In this document: positions 1-8,972 of the stretch, piece by piece
How the letters are laid out: each line of letters opens with the position of its first letter
How positions within the stretch are numbered: the first letter of the stretch is position 1
From: Pseudomonas sp. MTM4
GTDB lineage: Bacteria; Pseudomonadota; Gammaproteobacteria; Pseudomonadales; Pseudomonadaceae
DNA: 64,000 bases
Reading direction: 5' to 3'
NCBI RefSeq assembly: GCF_019355055.1
Contig: NZ_CP048411.1
Coordinates: 3,189,501 to 3,253,500, forward strand
Notes under the pieces: model-generated
Database searches by the model: none
What the model was told of the DNA's origin: nothing
The model's input: only the letters and a program-made list of their open reading frames with translations
Translations under genes and position numbers: made by a program

Positions 1-1
1 G

Positions 2-514
2 GCCGTGCCGCGACCGGTGCGCGATGGCTACGGTGACGAGCAGAATGCCCTGGTCGGTCAACTGTCGAGTTTCGAGGGCGGCGCCGCCCTGGAACTGACC
101 CGCAGCGGTTGGCGCAATCCCACCGGGCTGCTTCGCTCGAATCTGCAACGGGTTCGCTGGCGCCTCAGTGGTGACAGCCTGGAACGGCTCTACTGGACCG
201 TGCTCGACCGTGATCTGGACAGCGAACCGCGTGTGCAACGGGTGCTGGACGATGTCACCGAGCTGCGCCTGCGTTATCTCGACGCTGAAAACAGCTGGCA
301 CGAGGAATGGCCACCGTTCGACTTCGGCCGCGGCAATCCGGAAGAACAGGCGCGACGCTTGCCGGTTGCGGTGGAGGTCTCGTTCGACCATATGCGTTAC
401 GGCACCATCACCCGGCTGCTGCGCCTGCCCGATGGCCCAACGCCGGCGCCGCAATTCATCCAGCCGGACTCCCAGGGGGTTCCTGAACCTGACCCCGAAG
501 GAGAGATGCAATGA
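2..514 (+). CDS. gspJ: Type II secretion minor pseudopilin GspJ (XcpW), C-terminal part
   Basis: The reading frame is already open at the window edge, so only the last 170 or so residues are seen and the prepilin N-terminus is missing. The visible part has the GspJ globular-domain pattern: an RVRWRLSGDSLERLYW strand pair, then DVTELRLRYLD and a PVAVEVSF strand. GspJ is a minor pseudopilin that forms the tip complex of the type II secretion pseudopilus with GspI, GspK and GspH. Its stop codon overlaps the start of gspK by 4 bases, which supports the assignment and shows translational coupling. The final 30 residues are proline- and acid-rich and probably disordered. Confidence 0.8.
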   Translation, partial: AVPRPVRDGYGDEQNALVGQLSSFEGGAALELTRSGWRNPTGLLRSNLQRVRWRLSGDSLERLYWTVLDRDLDSEPRVQRVLDDVTELRLRYLDAENSWHEEWPPFDFGRGNPEEQARRLPVAVEVSFDHMRYGTITRLLRLPDGPTPAPQFIQPDSQGVPEPDPEGEMQ

Positions 515-1542
515 AAGCCCAGCGCGGCGTCGCGCTGATTACCGTGCTGTTGGTGGTGGCCATCGTCACGGTGGTCTGTGCCGGCATGATCGCCCGCCAG
601 CAACTGTCGATTCGCGGCACCGCCAACCAGGCGCAGGCGCGCCAGGCCTGGCACTACGGGTTGGGTGGCGAAGCCCTCGCGCAGTCGATATTGCGCCGCG
701 ATCTGCGCGCGTCCAGCGCCGGGACTGGCACAGGCACTGGAATCGATAATGGCACCGAAAATGGCAACGGCACCGGGCAGCCGTCCGTCGACCACCTACT
801 CGAACCCTGGGCGTTGCCGCAGCCGGCTTACGACCTCGACGAAGGCCAGGGCCAGGTGCAGATCCGCATCGAGGACCTGGCGGGACGTTTCAACCTCAAC
901 AGCCTGGTGCAGGAGCAACAACACAATGCGGCCGCGCTGGCGCAGTTCCGCCGCCTACTGCTGCGCCTGCAAATCACCGAGCCCTATGCCGAACGGCTGC
1001 TGGACTGGCTCGATAGCGACCAGCAACCCAGCGGCGAGCTGGGCGCCGAGGACAATGCCTATCTGCTGCTCGACCCGCCCTACCGCACTGCCGGGAGTCG
1101 TATGGAGGACTTGTCCGAGTTGCGCTTGCTGCTCGACATGCGCGACGAAGACTTCCAGCGGTTGGCGCCCTATGTCACCGCGTTGCCGGCCGATACCCCG
1201 TTGAACGTCAACACCGCCAGCGCAATGGTGCTGTCGAGCCTCGCCGACAGCCTTAGCCTGAGTGCCGCCGAGGCGCTGGTCCAGGTGCGGCAGGCTGGCG
1301 GGTTTCGCGATGTTGCGAGTTTCACGGCGCAACCGGCGCTTGGCGGTGTCCAACTTGAGGGCATCCGTCTGGCGGTGGCGAGTCAATACTTCCAGGCCAC
1401 TAGCGAAGTGCGGCTGGCCGATCGGCGGATGGCCCTGGTGAGCCGTCTGCGGCGCGAGGAAAACGGTGATGTCCGCGTCCTTCAGCGCAACCTGGGGCAG
1501 CCGCCACGACTGCCTCGTCAAACCAACGATGGAGAGCGATAG
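511..1542 (+). CDS. gspK: Type II secretion minor pseudopilin GspK (XcpX)
   Basis: 343 residues. The N-terminus QRGVALITVLLVVAIV is a prepilin peptidase site followed by the hydrophobic helix. The glutamate usual at position 5 of mature pilins is absent, as is typical of GspK. The large periplasmic domain contains the alpha-helical insert with PLNVNTASAMVLSSL, a helix-hairpin-helix-like hallmark of GspK. GspK caps the pseudopilus tip and is thought to control its length. One oddity is a Gly/Thr/Asn-rich loop at about residues 69-90 encoded by repeated GGC-AC codons. The gene overlaps gspJ and lies 3 bases before gspL. Confidence 0.88.
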   Translation: MKAQRGVALITVLLVVAIVTVVCAGMIARQQLSIRGTANQAQARQAWHYGLGGEALAQSILRRDLRASSAGTGTGTGIDNGTENGNGTGQPSVDHLLEPWALPQPAYDLDEGQGQVQIRIEDLAGRFNLNSLVQEQQHNAAALAQFRRLLLRLQITEPYAERLLDWLDSDQQPSGELGAEDNAYLLLDPPYRTAGSRMEDLSELRLLLDMRDEDFQRLAPYVTALPADTPLNVNTASAMVLSSLADSLSLSAAEALVQVRQAGGFRDVASFTAQPALGGVQLEGIRLAVASQYFQATSEVRLADRRMALVSRLRREENGDVRVLQRNLGQPPRLPRQTNDGER

Positions 1543-1545
1543 CTG

Positions 1546-2688
1546 ATGGATTGCCTGTTTCTGCCCGCCGACTGCGGTGCCCGGCTCGCCACCGATACCC
1601 AGGTCTACTGGTTGCCGGGCGACGGCGAAGGCGGCTGGATGCCACTCGCCCAATGCGCCGAGCAGACGCCGGTCGCGGTGACGCTGGTGCTGCCGGCCGA
1701 GGCCTGCAGCTATTTCGCGGTCAATCTGCCGACGCGCAAGGCACGCTGGATCAGTCAGGCGCTGGCCTATGCGGTCGAAGAGCTGCTGGCTGAGAACGTC
1801 GACGATCTGCACCTGACCCACGGCGACGCGCTGGAAGATGGCCGCCGGCGGGTCATCGCGATTCGTCGGCAGCTGCTGGCCGATTGGCTGGAAGATTTAC
1901 GGGCCCTGGGGCTGACCATCGTCGCCATTCACGTCGATGCCGATCTGCTGCCCCGTGACGATACCCAGCTGCTATTCATCGGCGAGCGTGCGCTACTGGG
2001 CGGCGCGCCGGAGGCGAGGCTGGCTTTCGAAAGCAGCCAGTGGCCGCATTTGGCCGCCCAATGCCCGGCACCTCGTCATGCGCATGGCAACCTTGCTGAC
2101 GCACCCGAGCCGCTCGATGATTATCAGCACCTGGGCGATCCCTACCGCTTCCTCGCTTCGGGCCGTGCCGCCGCACTGAACCTGGCGCAGGGCGACTTCG
2201 CCATGCAGACCGCCGGCAGCGGGCTGGGGCAATGGAAGCCGGCGCTGATCGTACTCGCGCTGGTGCTCGCGGTGCAGCTGGTCTTCAACTTCGCGCAGGC
2301 CTGGTCGCTGGAGCGCCAGGCCGATCGTTACGCCGACGCCAGCCGAGCGCTTTACACCGAGCTGTTTCCTGAGGATCAGCGCATCGTCAACCTGCGTGCG
2401 CAGTTCGACGAACACATCGGTCAGAGCTCCGGCACCTCGGCCGAATTCATGCGTCTGCTCAACGAAGTAGCGCTGGCCATGGCTGAGGGCGTTCCAGTGT
2501 CGATCAGCCAGCTGGATTACAACCAGGCCCGCGGCGATCTGGCCCTGCAGGTTCGCGCCAGCGACTTTGCGGCGTTGGAGCAGTTGCGCCAGCGCCTGGG
2601 TGAAACCGGCGAGCCTGTCCAGCTGGGCTCGGCCAGCCGTGATGGCGACGCCGTCAGTGCCCGCGTGGTGATAGGAGGTCGGGGATGA
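1546..2688 (+). CDS. gspL: Type II secretion inner-membrane platform protein GspL (XcpY)
   Basis: 380 residues. The first 220 or so residues form the actin-fold cytoplasmic domain that recruits the GspE ATPase (for example TLVLPAEACSYFAVNLPTRK). A single transmembrane helix follows at about 231-251 (ALIVLALVLAVQLVFNF), then a periplasmic ferredoxin-like domain that pairs with GspM. The length is normal for the family. The gene starts 3 bases after gspK and its stop overlaps gspM by 4 bases, so this is one operon. Confidence 0.87.
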   Translation: MDCLFLPADCGARLATDTQVYWLPGDGEGGWMPLAQCAEQTPVAVTLVLPAEACSYFAVNLPTRKARWISQALAYAVEELLAENVDDLHLTHGDALEDGRRRVIAIRRQLLADWLEDLRALGLTIVAIHVDADLLPRDDTQLLFIGERALLGGAPEARLAFESSQWPHLAAQCPAPRHAHGNLADAPEPLDDYQHLGDPYRFLASGRAAALNLAQGDFAMQTAGSGLGQWKPALIVLALVLAVQLVFNFAQAWSLERQADRYADASRALYTELFPEDQRIVNLRAQFDEHIGQSSGTSAEFMRLLNEVALAMAEGVPVSISQLDYNQARGDLALQVRASDFAALEQLRQRLGETGEPVQLGSASRDGDAVSARVVIGGRG

Positions 2689-3197
2689 ACCTGAAACAAC
2701 AGATGCAGGTGCGCCTGGCCGAGTCGCCCACGTGGTTGCGCTGGCAGCGCCTGCAACCGCGCGAACGCCTATCGCTGACGCTGCTCGGCTCTTTTCTGCT
2801 GGCGGTGCTGTTCTACCTGCTGCTCTGGCAACCGGCGCAACAGCGGGTGCACGACGCCCGAGATTATTTTCAGCAGGAGCGTGAATTGCACGCCTACCTG
2901 GAGCAGAACACCGAACTGGCGCGGCAGATGTCGCGCAGCAACCCGGTCTCGCTGGCGCCCGAACAGCTGCAGGGGCTGGTGACCCAGAGTGCACAGCAGA
3001 GCGGTCTGGTCATCGAGAGCTTCGACATCGGTAATGACGGTAGCCTGCAAGTGACCTTGCCCGGCGCGTCCTACGCCAGCCTGCTGCGCTGGTTCGATGA
3101 GTTGCAGGCCGCAGGCGCGGGGCTGGTGGAGGTCAGTATCAGCCAGGTCGGCGACGGGCTGGTGGATGCGCGGGCAAGTTTCCGCGCCGGCGGCTAG
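2685..3197 (+). CDS. gspM: Type II secretion inner-membrane protein GspM (XcpZ)
   Basis: 170 residues. It has a short cytoplasmic N-terminus, one transmembrane helix at about 30-50 (LLGSFLLAVLFYLLLW), a coiled-coil stretch and a periplasmic ferredoxin-like domain ending in SQVGDGLVDARASF. GspM stabilises GspL and the assembly platform. The start ATG overlaps the gspL stop. It is the last gene of the secretion operon and is followed at once by a strong hairpin terminator. Confidence 0.86.
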   Translation: MNLKQQMQVRLAESPTWLRWQRLQPRERLSLTLLGSFLLAVLFYLLLWQPAQQRVHDARDYFQQERELHAYLEQNTELARQMSRSNPVSLAPEQLQGLVTQSAQQSGLVIESFDIGNDGSLQVTLPGASYASLLRWFDELQAAGAGLVEVSISQVGDGLVDARASFRAGG

Positions 3198-3211
3198 AGC
3201 TGCATCATCAG

Positions 3212-3238
3212 GGCAGCGCCATGAGCGGCGCTGCCTTT
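3212..3238 (+). terminator. Intrinsic terminator after gspM
   Basis: A perfect 9-bp stem GGCAGCGCC/GGCGCTGCC with a 6-base loop is followed by TTTC. It lies 14 bases after the gspM stop and also faces the converging minus-strand HDOD gene, so it may work in both directions. Confidence 0.75.
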
Positions 3239-3248
3239 CATCGATCAA

Positions 3249-4658
3249 TCAATGCGGCGGTTGCAGTTGCATCGCCAGGGCGCGCAAGGCGACTTCGGCG
3301 TCCAGCACCTTGTTCACCACATCGTTGGCCTTCTCGCGGCTTAGGCCGAGGCGATCGAACAGCTCTTGCGGAATTTCGCTGTAGGCGCCGGAGCCGATAC
3401 CGCGATTGCGCAACAGGCGTATCGCCAGACAGACTAGATTGGCATGAGCGGCATGTTCGCCCTGGTAGAGCGGGTCGTGCTGGAAGCGCAGTGCGGTGGA
3501 CAGCTCGTCCGGCATGCCCCAGTAGCGCATCAACCAGGCGCCGATCTGCTCGCGGGTGATACCCAGAAGGTGCTTTTCGATGACGCTGTGGCTCAGGTGC
3601 GGATTGACCTCCAGATGCCGGCAGATCAACGAGAAATGCGGCGGAAACACATGCGCCAGCACCAAATAGCCGAAGTTATGCAGCAGCCCGGCCAGATAGC
3701 TGATACCCGCCTCCGGACGCTGGACACGGGGAATCGCGCGGTTCAGTCCTTCGATCACCGCCGCGGTGTAAATCGCCTGTTGCCAGTAGGGTGTCGCCTG
3801 CTGCGGCTGATCCTTGGGCAGGCTCAGGGTCTTGCCCAGCGCCAGACCCAACGCCAGATTGATTACCAGATCGAAGCCGAGCACCCGCACGATGGCATCT
3901 TCCACCGAACGGATCTTGCCGGGCGCGGCGTAGTACGGCGAGGCGGCCCAGCTGACCACTTGTGCAGCCAGCGCCGGGTCGGTCTCGACCACGCCAGTGA
4001 TGTCATCCACCGTGGCGTCGGGATCGACGCGCAGCTTGATGATCTTCTGTGCCGTTTGCGCCAAGGGTGGAATTTCGATGGTTTCTTCCAGACGCTTTTG
4101 GATGCGCCGGGCTGTGAAGCTTTGCACCGCCTGGGTGATTTCCGCGCTGTCTTGTTCGGGGCGGTCGAGGTTGAGACGGATCTCGCTCAGCGGCACGGCG
4201 AACCGGCCTGCGCTGGCCTTGCTGAGCAGCTGCTTGAAGTCGCCGCTTGACAGCGCCAGGAGCAACCCGGGCTGTCCCGACTCGATCATTAGCTCCGGCT
4301 GCTCCAGCAGTCGTTCCTCGTACAGGCAGGGCGAACTGGTCAGCGGCGGCAGGCCAGGCAATACCTGCAGATCGTGCTTGGACAGCATGCGGGTCAACCG
4401 CTCGGGTTTGACCGCGACCAATTGGCGCCCGGTCAGCTCCACCAGCCTCGGCAGATCGAGCAAATGATCGCGGGGGTAGAGCACCAGCAACGCGCCGATG
4501 GCGTCGTCGACCAATATGGCCTGCACGCGCCGAGCCGGGTCCAGATCGGAGCGGTCCTCACAGGTGCGGTAAGGCAACGCCAGCTTGTCGAGAAGCTGGA
4601 TGATCATTGGCGGAAGCGAGATTTGTGTTGTTGTGTCGACAGCCGAGTTCATGAGCAA
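3249..4658 (-). CDS. YbaK-like plus HDOD domain signalling protein
   Basis: 469 residues. The N-terminal 150 or so residues resemble the YbaK/aminoacyl-tRNA deacylase fold (VQAILVDDAIGALLVLYPRD, then ELTGRQLVAVKPE). Residues about 190-400 are an HDOD domain: EIPPLAQTAQKIIKLRVDP, VVETDPALAAQVVSWA, then AGLLHNFGYLVLAHVFP. HDOD proteins are non-catalytic relatives of HD hydrolases used in bacterial signalling. This two-domain form is common in pseudomonads, and the specific role is not known to me. The start follows MLMNSAV; an ATG two codons later is possible. Confidence 0.75.
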   Translation of the reverse strand: MLMNSAVDTTTQISLPPMIIQLLDKLALPYRTCEDRSDLDPARRVQAILVDDAIGALLVLYPRDHLLDLPRLVELTGRQLVAVKPERLTRMLSKHDLQVLPGLPPLTSSPCLYEERLLEQPELMIESGQPGLLLALSSGDFKQLLSKASAGRFAVPLSEIRLNLDRPEQDSAEITQAVQSFTARRIQKRLEETIEIPPLAQTAQKIIKLRVDPDATVDDITGVVETDPALAAQVVSWAASPYYAAPGKIRSVEDAIVRVLGFDLVINLALGLALGKTLSLPKDQPQQATPYWQQAIYTAAVIEGLNRAIPRVQRPEAGISYLAGLLHNFGYLVLAHVFPPHFSLICRHLEVNPHLSHSVIEKHLLGITREQIGAWLMRYWGMPDELSTALRFQHDPLYQGEHAAHANLVCLAIRLLRNRGIGSGAYSEIPQELFDRLGLSREKANDVVNKVLDAEVALRALAMQLQPPH

Positions 4659-4729
4659 GTGATCCGTCTTATTCCCATGCGGCGCAGTATAGCCTTAGGT
4701 TTAGTGCGGTTTGGGTTTACCGACGAGCG

Positions 4730-6802
4730 TCAGACTTGCCCGTATTGCTGGCCGTGGCGCAACCAGCGCTCAAGCAGTGGGCTGACGTGCTGCGGCCAGC
4801 GCGCCAGCAGGGCCTGCGCGGCGTCACGCACGGCGGGTAACAAATCGGCGTCGCGCATCAGGTCGGCGACCTTGAATTGCAGCAGGCCGGTCTGGCGGGT
4901 GCCGAGCATTTCGCCGGGGCCGCGCAGCTCCAGGTCCCGTTCGGCAATGACGAAACCGTCGTTGGTGTCGCGCATGATCGCCAGCCGCTGACGACCGATC
5001 TGCGACAGCGGTGGATGATAGAGCAGCACGCAATGGCTGGCGGCGCTGCCGCGCCCGACTCGGCCCCGCAGCTGGTGCAGCTGGGCGAGGCCCAGGCGCT
5101 CGGGGTTCTCGATGATCATCAGGCTGGCGTTGGGCACGTCGACGCCGACCTCGATTACCGTGGTGGCGACCAGCAGTTGCAGCCGGCCCTCCTTGAATTC
5201 GTGCATCACCGCAGCCTTTTCCGCTGGCTTCATACGGCCATGGATCAGCCCGACGTTGAGCCCGCCCAGCGCCGCTGATAGGTCTTCGAAGGTGGTTTCG
5301 GCGGCCTGACAGGTGAGTTCCTCCGATTCTTCGATCAGGGTGCAGACCCAATACGCCTGGCGGCCCTCGTTGCAGGCGGCGCGCACCCGTTCGATGACTT
5401 CCAGACGGCGGCTGTCGGCGATCACCAGGGTGTTGACGGGCGTGCGGCCCGGCGGCAGTTCGTCAAGGATCGAGGTATCCAGGTCGGCGTAGGCGCTCAT
5501 CGCCAGGGTGCGCGGGATGGGCGTGGCGGTCATGATCAGCTGATGCGGGCAGAGCCGGCCGTCGATGCCCTTCTGCCGTAGCGCCAAGCGCTGCTGCACG
5601 CCGAAGCGGTGCTGCTCGTCGATGATCACCAGCGCTAGCTTGCGAAAGCGCACCTCGTCCTGGAACAGCGCATGGGTGCCGACCACCATCGGGCAGCCAC
5701 TGGCGATCTGTTCCAATGCAGCAACGCGGGCCTTGCCCTTGAGCTTGCCGGCCAGCCAGGCGACCTCGATGCCCAGGGGGTCGAGCCATTTGCAGAAGGT
5801 GATGAAGTGCTGCTCGGCAAGAATCTCGGTGGGCGCCATCAGCGCCACCTGATAGCCAGCTTCCAGCGCCTGTAGTGCGGCCAGCGCGGCGACCACCGTC
5901 TTGCCGGCACCCACGTCGCCCTGCACCAGGCGCAGCATGGGTTCGTCCTGGGCCAGGTCATAGGCGATCTCGGCACCAACGCGCTGCTGCGCGCCGGTGG
6001 GTTGGAAGCCGAGGTTGTTCAGATAGCGCTGCGGCAGGGTTCGTGCCGGTGGCAGCTGCGGTGCCTGTTGCGCGCGCACGCTTTCGCGCAGGCGTTGCAG
6101 CGACAACTGATGGGTCAGCAGTTCCTCGAAGGCCAGGCGATGCTGGGCCCAGTGGCGGCCCTCGGCGAGCTCTTCCAGATCGGCATCCGGCGGGGGACGA
6201 TGCAGGTAGCGGATGGCCTCGTCGAGCTTCGCCAATCGGTAGTCGCGTGACAGCTCTTCGGGCAGCCAGTCGGGCAGACTGTGCGGGCCGAGGCGGGTCA
6301 GCGCTTGTTCGCTCAGGTTGCGCAGGCGCTGCTGAGTCAGGCCTTCGGTGGTCGGGTAGATGGGCGTCAGCGTCTGCTCGACCGGCGCTGGCTCGCTGGT
6401 CAAAGCACGGTATTCGGGGTGGTAGATTTCCAGCCCCGAGGCGCCGGGGCGGGCTTCGCCATAGCAGCGCAGCTGAGTGCCGCGCTTCATGGCTTCCTTC
6501 TGGGCGTTACTGAAATGATAGAAGCGCAAGCTCAGCGTGCCGCTGCCGTCCTGTAAGCGCACCAGCAGGCTGCGCCGACGGCCCATGACGATGTCGGCGC
6601 CGGTCACCACACCTTCGATCACCGCGTCCTGACCGGGGCGCAGCGCACCGATGGGCACCACGCGGGTGCGATCCTGATAGCGCAGCGGCAGGTGGAAGAG
6701 CACGTCCTGCAGGGTTTCCAGGCCGACCTTGGCGAGCTTTTCGGCCAGCGCCGCGCCGACGCCCTTGAGCGCAGTGACCGGGACGGTCGCAAGCTCGCTC
6801 AT
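4730..6802 (-). CDS. recG: ATP-dependent DNA helicase RecG
   Basis: 690 residues from the ATG of MSELATVPVTALKG; an upstream in-frame ATG would extend it into oxyR and is not used here. RecG remodels stalled replication forks and branch-migrates Holliday junctions. It has an N-terminal wedge/OB region, Walker A GDVGAGKT at about residue 295, the DEQH box (VIIDEQHRFG) at about 395, and helicase motif VI with QLRGRVGRG at about 580. The C-terminal TRIP-like motif region ARWPQHVSPLLERWL is intact. The gene follows oxyR by 4 bases on the same strand, so the two may be co-transcribed. Confidence 0.95.
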   Translation of the reverse strand: MSELATVPVTALKGVGAALAEKLAKVGLETLQDVLFHLPLRYQDRTRVVPIGALRPGQDAVIEGVVTGADIVMGRRRSLLVRLQDGSGTLSLRFYHFSNAQKEAMKRGTQLRCYGEARPGASGLEIYHPEYRALTSEPAPVEQTLTPIYPTTEGLTQQRLRNLSEQALTRLGPHSLPDWLPEELSRDYRLAKLDEAIRYLHRPPPDADLEELAEGRHWAQHRLAFEELLTHQLSLQRLRESVRAQQAPQLPPARTLPQRYLNNLGFQPTGAQQRVGAEIAYDLAQDEPMLRLVQGDVGAGKTVVAALAALQALEAGYQVALMAPTEILAEQHFITFCKWLDPLGIEVAWLAGKLKGKARVAALEQIASGCPMVVGTHALFQDEVRFRKLALVIIDEQHRFGVQQRLALRQKGIDGRLCPHQLIMTATPIPRTLAMSAYADLDTSILDELPPGRTPVNTLVIADSRRLEVIERVRAACNEGRQAYWVCTLIEESEELTCQAAETTFEDLSAALGGLNVGLIHGRMKPAEKAAVMHEFKEGRLQLLVATTVIEVGVDVPNASLMIIENPERLGLAQLHQLRGRVGRGSAASHCVLLYHPPLSQIGRQRLAIMRDTNDGFVIAERDLELRGPGEMLGTRQTGLLQFKVADLMRDADLLPAVRDAAQALLARWPQHVSPLLERWLRHGQQYGQV

Positions 6803-6806
6803 GGGT

Positions 6807-7727
6807 TCAGGCGTTCGCGGCAGGCGGCTTGGCGACCGAGCACAGGCGGATGGAGTCGGCCAGCACTTCAATGGCGCGCGGGCGCGGGAAGCTGGCGCGC
6901 CAGGCGATCGCCACGGTGCGGAACGGGACCGGCGGCGTCAGCGGACGGATGTCCAGCACACCGGCCGAGTAGTGATGGCTGTCGACCGCCGACAGCGGCA
7001 GGATGGATACACCCAGGCCCGAGGCGACCATATGGCGGATGGTTTCCAGTGAGGAGGATTCCACCGTGGTGTGGGTTGGCGCCTCGCCCTTGCGGGTGGT
7101 CGGGCAGGCTTCGAGCACCTGATCGCGGAAGCAATGGCCTTCGCCGAGCAGCAGCAGGCTCTTGTCGTTGAGCATTTCGGCGTCGATGGTTTCTTTCTTG
7201 GACCATGAATGGTTGGCCGGCATCAGCACGTAGAACGGCTCGTCGTAGAGCGGCAGTGTCAGTACATCGGCTTCCTGGAAGGGCAGCGCGATGATGATGG
7301 CGTCCAATTCACCGGTACGCAGTTTGTCGCGCAAGACGTGAGTGAAATTTTCCTCGATATACAGCGGCATGTCCGGCGCCACGCGGTGCAGCTGCGGGAT
7401 CAGGTGCGGAAACATGTAGGGGCCGACGGTATAGATGGCGCCGACCTTGAGGGGTGCGGCCAGCTGGTTCTTGCCCGCCTGAGCCAGTTCGCGGATGCTC
7501 TGCGCCTGCTCCAGCACCTTCTGCGCCTGGGTGACGATGCCTTCGCCCACCGGCGTCAGCCGCACCGCGCTCTTGGTCCGCTCGAAAATCAGCACGCCGA
7601 GTTCGTCCTCCAGCTTCTTCACCCCCACCGAGAGGGTGGGCTGGCTGACATGGCAACGTTCGGCGGCGCGGCCGAAGTGTGATTCCTGGGCGAGCGTGAC
7701 GATATAGCGCAGTTCAGTCAGTGTCAT
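6807..7727 (-). CDS. oxyR: Hydrogen peroxide sensor, LysR family OxyR
   Basis: 306 residues. The LysR winged helix is at residues 1-60 (HFGRAAERCHVSQPTLSVGV). The redox domain carries the two sensing cysteines in GEGHCFRDQVLEAC, at about positions 199 and 208 as in E. coli OxyR. Peroxide oxidises these to a disulphide, which activates antioxidant genes such as katB and ahp. recG lies immediately downstream, an arrangement known from pseudomonads. Confidence 0.95.
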   Translation of the reverse strand: MTLTELRYIVTLAQESHFGRAAERCHVSQPTLSVGVKKLEDELGVLIFERTKSAVRLTPVGEGIVTQAQKVLEQAQSIRELAQAGKNQLAAPLKVGAIYTVGPYMFPHLIPQLHRVAPDMPLYIEENFTHVLRDKLRTGELDAIIIALPFQEADVLTLPLYDEPFYVLMPANHSWSKKETIDAEMLNDKSLLLLGEGHCFRDQVLEACPTTRKGEAPTHTTVESSSLETIRHMVASGLGVSILPLSAVDSHHYSAGVLDIRPLTPPVPFRTVAIAWRASFPRPRAIEVLADSIRLCSVAKPPAANA

Positions 7728-7893
7728 AGCGAGTTTCCATCAGAGTGCCGGCTAGCATAGCCTTTGCTCGTGTTCGAACCAACTGGCCAATAGCCGTTCC
7801 ATGCAAGCTGATCAGCGGCCAAGCCACGGCAGCGTTACACTCAGGCAAGGCGGGCCGACTGGGTGGTCCGCAACGGTTAAGGAGTAACCGACC

Positions 7894-8754
7894 ATGGCAA
7901 ATCGTCCTTCGGTAATGATCGCCGGCTGCGGTGATATTGGCATTCGTCTTGGGCTGCAACTGAGCAGAGCGGGCTGGACGGTCTATGGCCTGCGCCGCCA
8001 GGCAGCGAGCCTGCCGGTGCCGATCCTGCCGGTCAAAGGCGATCTGGCTTCCGTCCAGGTTCCGCGCAGCTGGCCCAACGGCACGCTGGACTATCTGGTT
8101 TACGCCGCATCGGCCAGCCAGCACGACGAACCGGGCTACCGCGCCGCCTATGTCGATGGGCTGCGCAATGCGCTCGGCTGGCTGCAACAGCGCGGCCAGC
8201 GTCCCAAGCGTTTGATCTTCCTCTCCAGCACCGGCGTCTATGCGCAAAATCAGGGTGAATGGATCGACGAGACGTCTGCCACCGAGCCCACCGGCTATAC
8301 CGGGCAGGTAATGCTCGAAGCCGAGCGGCTGGCGCTTGGCAGTGACATCTCGACTACGCTGGTGCGGATGGCCGGGCTTTACGACCCGGACCGCCCGTGG
8401 ATGCAGAATCAGGTCCGCGCGGGCTTGCGTGTCGATCGCGAGCCGCCGCAATACAGCAATCGCATTCATCGCGACGACGCCGCCGCGCTGCTGGCCTGTC
8501 TGCTACAGACCGATCTGCGTGGAGGTGATCTGCAGAACTGCTATCTGGGCGTCGACGACGACCCGGCGCCGCTGCATGAAGTCATCGACTGGCTACGCGA
8601 GCGACTCGGGGTAACCCACTGGGCGGAGCAGACGATGACGCGCCGGGCCGGCAGCAAGCGCTGCAGCAATGCCCGTGCGCGGGCGCTGGGCTGGATGCCG
8701 CACTATTCGAGCTATCGCAACGGCTACGCCAGCGTCCGTCCCGGCAAGGGTTGA
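7894..8754 (+). CDS. NAD(P)-dependent epimerase/dehydratase-like Rossmann protein (YeeZ-type)
   Basis: 286 residues. A dinucleotide-binding motif IAGCGDIGIRLG is at residues 9-20, followed by a strand/helix Rossmann pattern. LIFLSSTGVYAQNQG corresponds to the SDR active-site serine strand, and GYTGQVMLEAE lies where the YxxxK motif would be but lacks a clear tyrosine-lysine pair. A strong ribosome site AAGGAG precedes the ATG. Family members act on nucleotide sugars or are of unknown substrate; no substrate can be read from the sequence or the neighbours. Confidence 0.72.
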   Translation: MANRPSVMIAGCGDIGIRLGLQLSRAGWTVYGLRRQAASLPVPILPVKGDLASVQVPRSWPNGTLDYLVYAASASQHDEPGYRAAYVDGLRNALGWLQQRGQRPKRLIFLSSTGVYAQNQGEWIDETSATEPTGYTGQVMLEAERLALGSDISTTLVRMAGLYDPDRPWMQNQVRAGLRVDREPPQYSNRIHRDDAAALLACLLQTDLRGGDLQNCYLGVDDDPAPLHEVIDWLRERLGVTHWAEQTMTRRAGSKRCSNARARALGWMPHYSSYRNGYASVRPGKG

Positions 8755-8972
8755 GCCGCAGCCACAACAACAGCCCGTCGGTGTTTTGGCCATCATTGCG
8801 ATATTTCAGGCAACTCTGGCGGCGCGACGCTTACTAAAAATTTGTTAGCACGCACGCCGCGCGCCCTGCCATATGGCGGCAGTCGGGTCAGGAGCAGCTG
8901 CCGCCCCAGCGGCGATCAATCAGGAAGAACCACCACGGCGGCGTTTTCGAACACCGAACCAGGAGATTTTTC

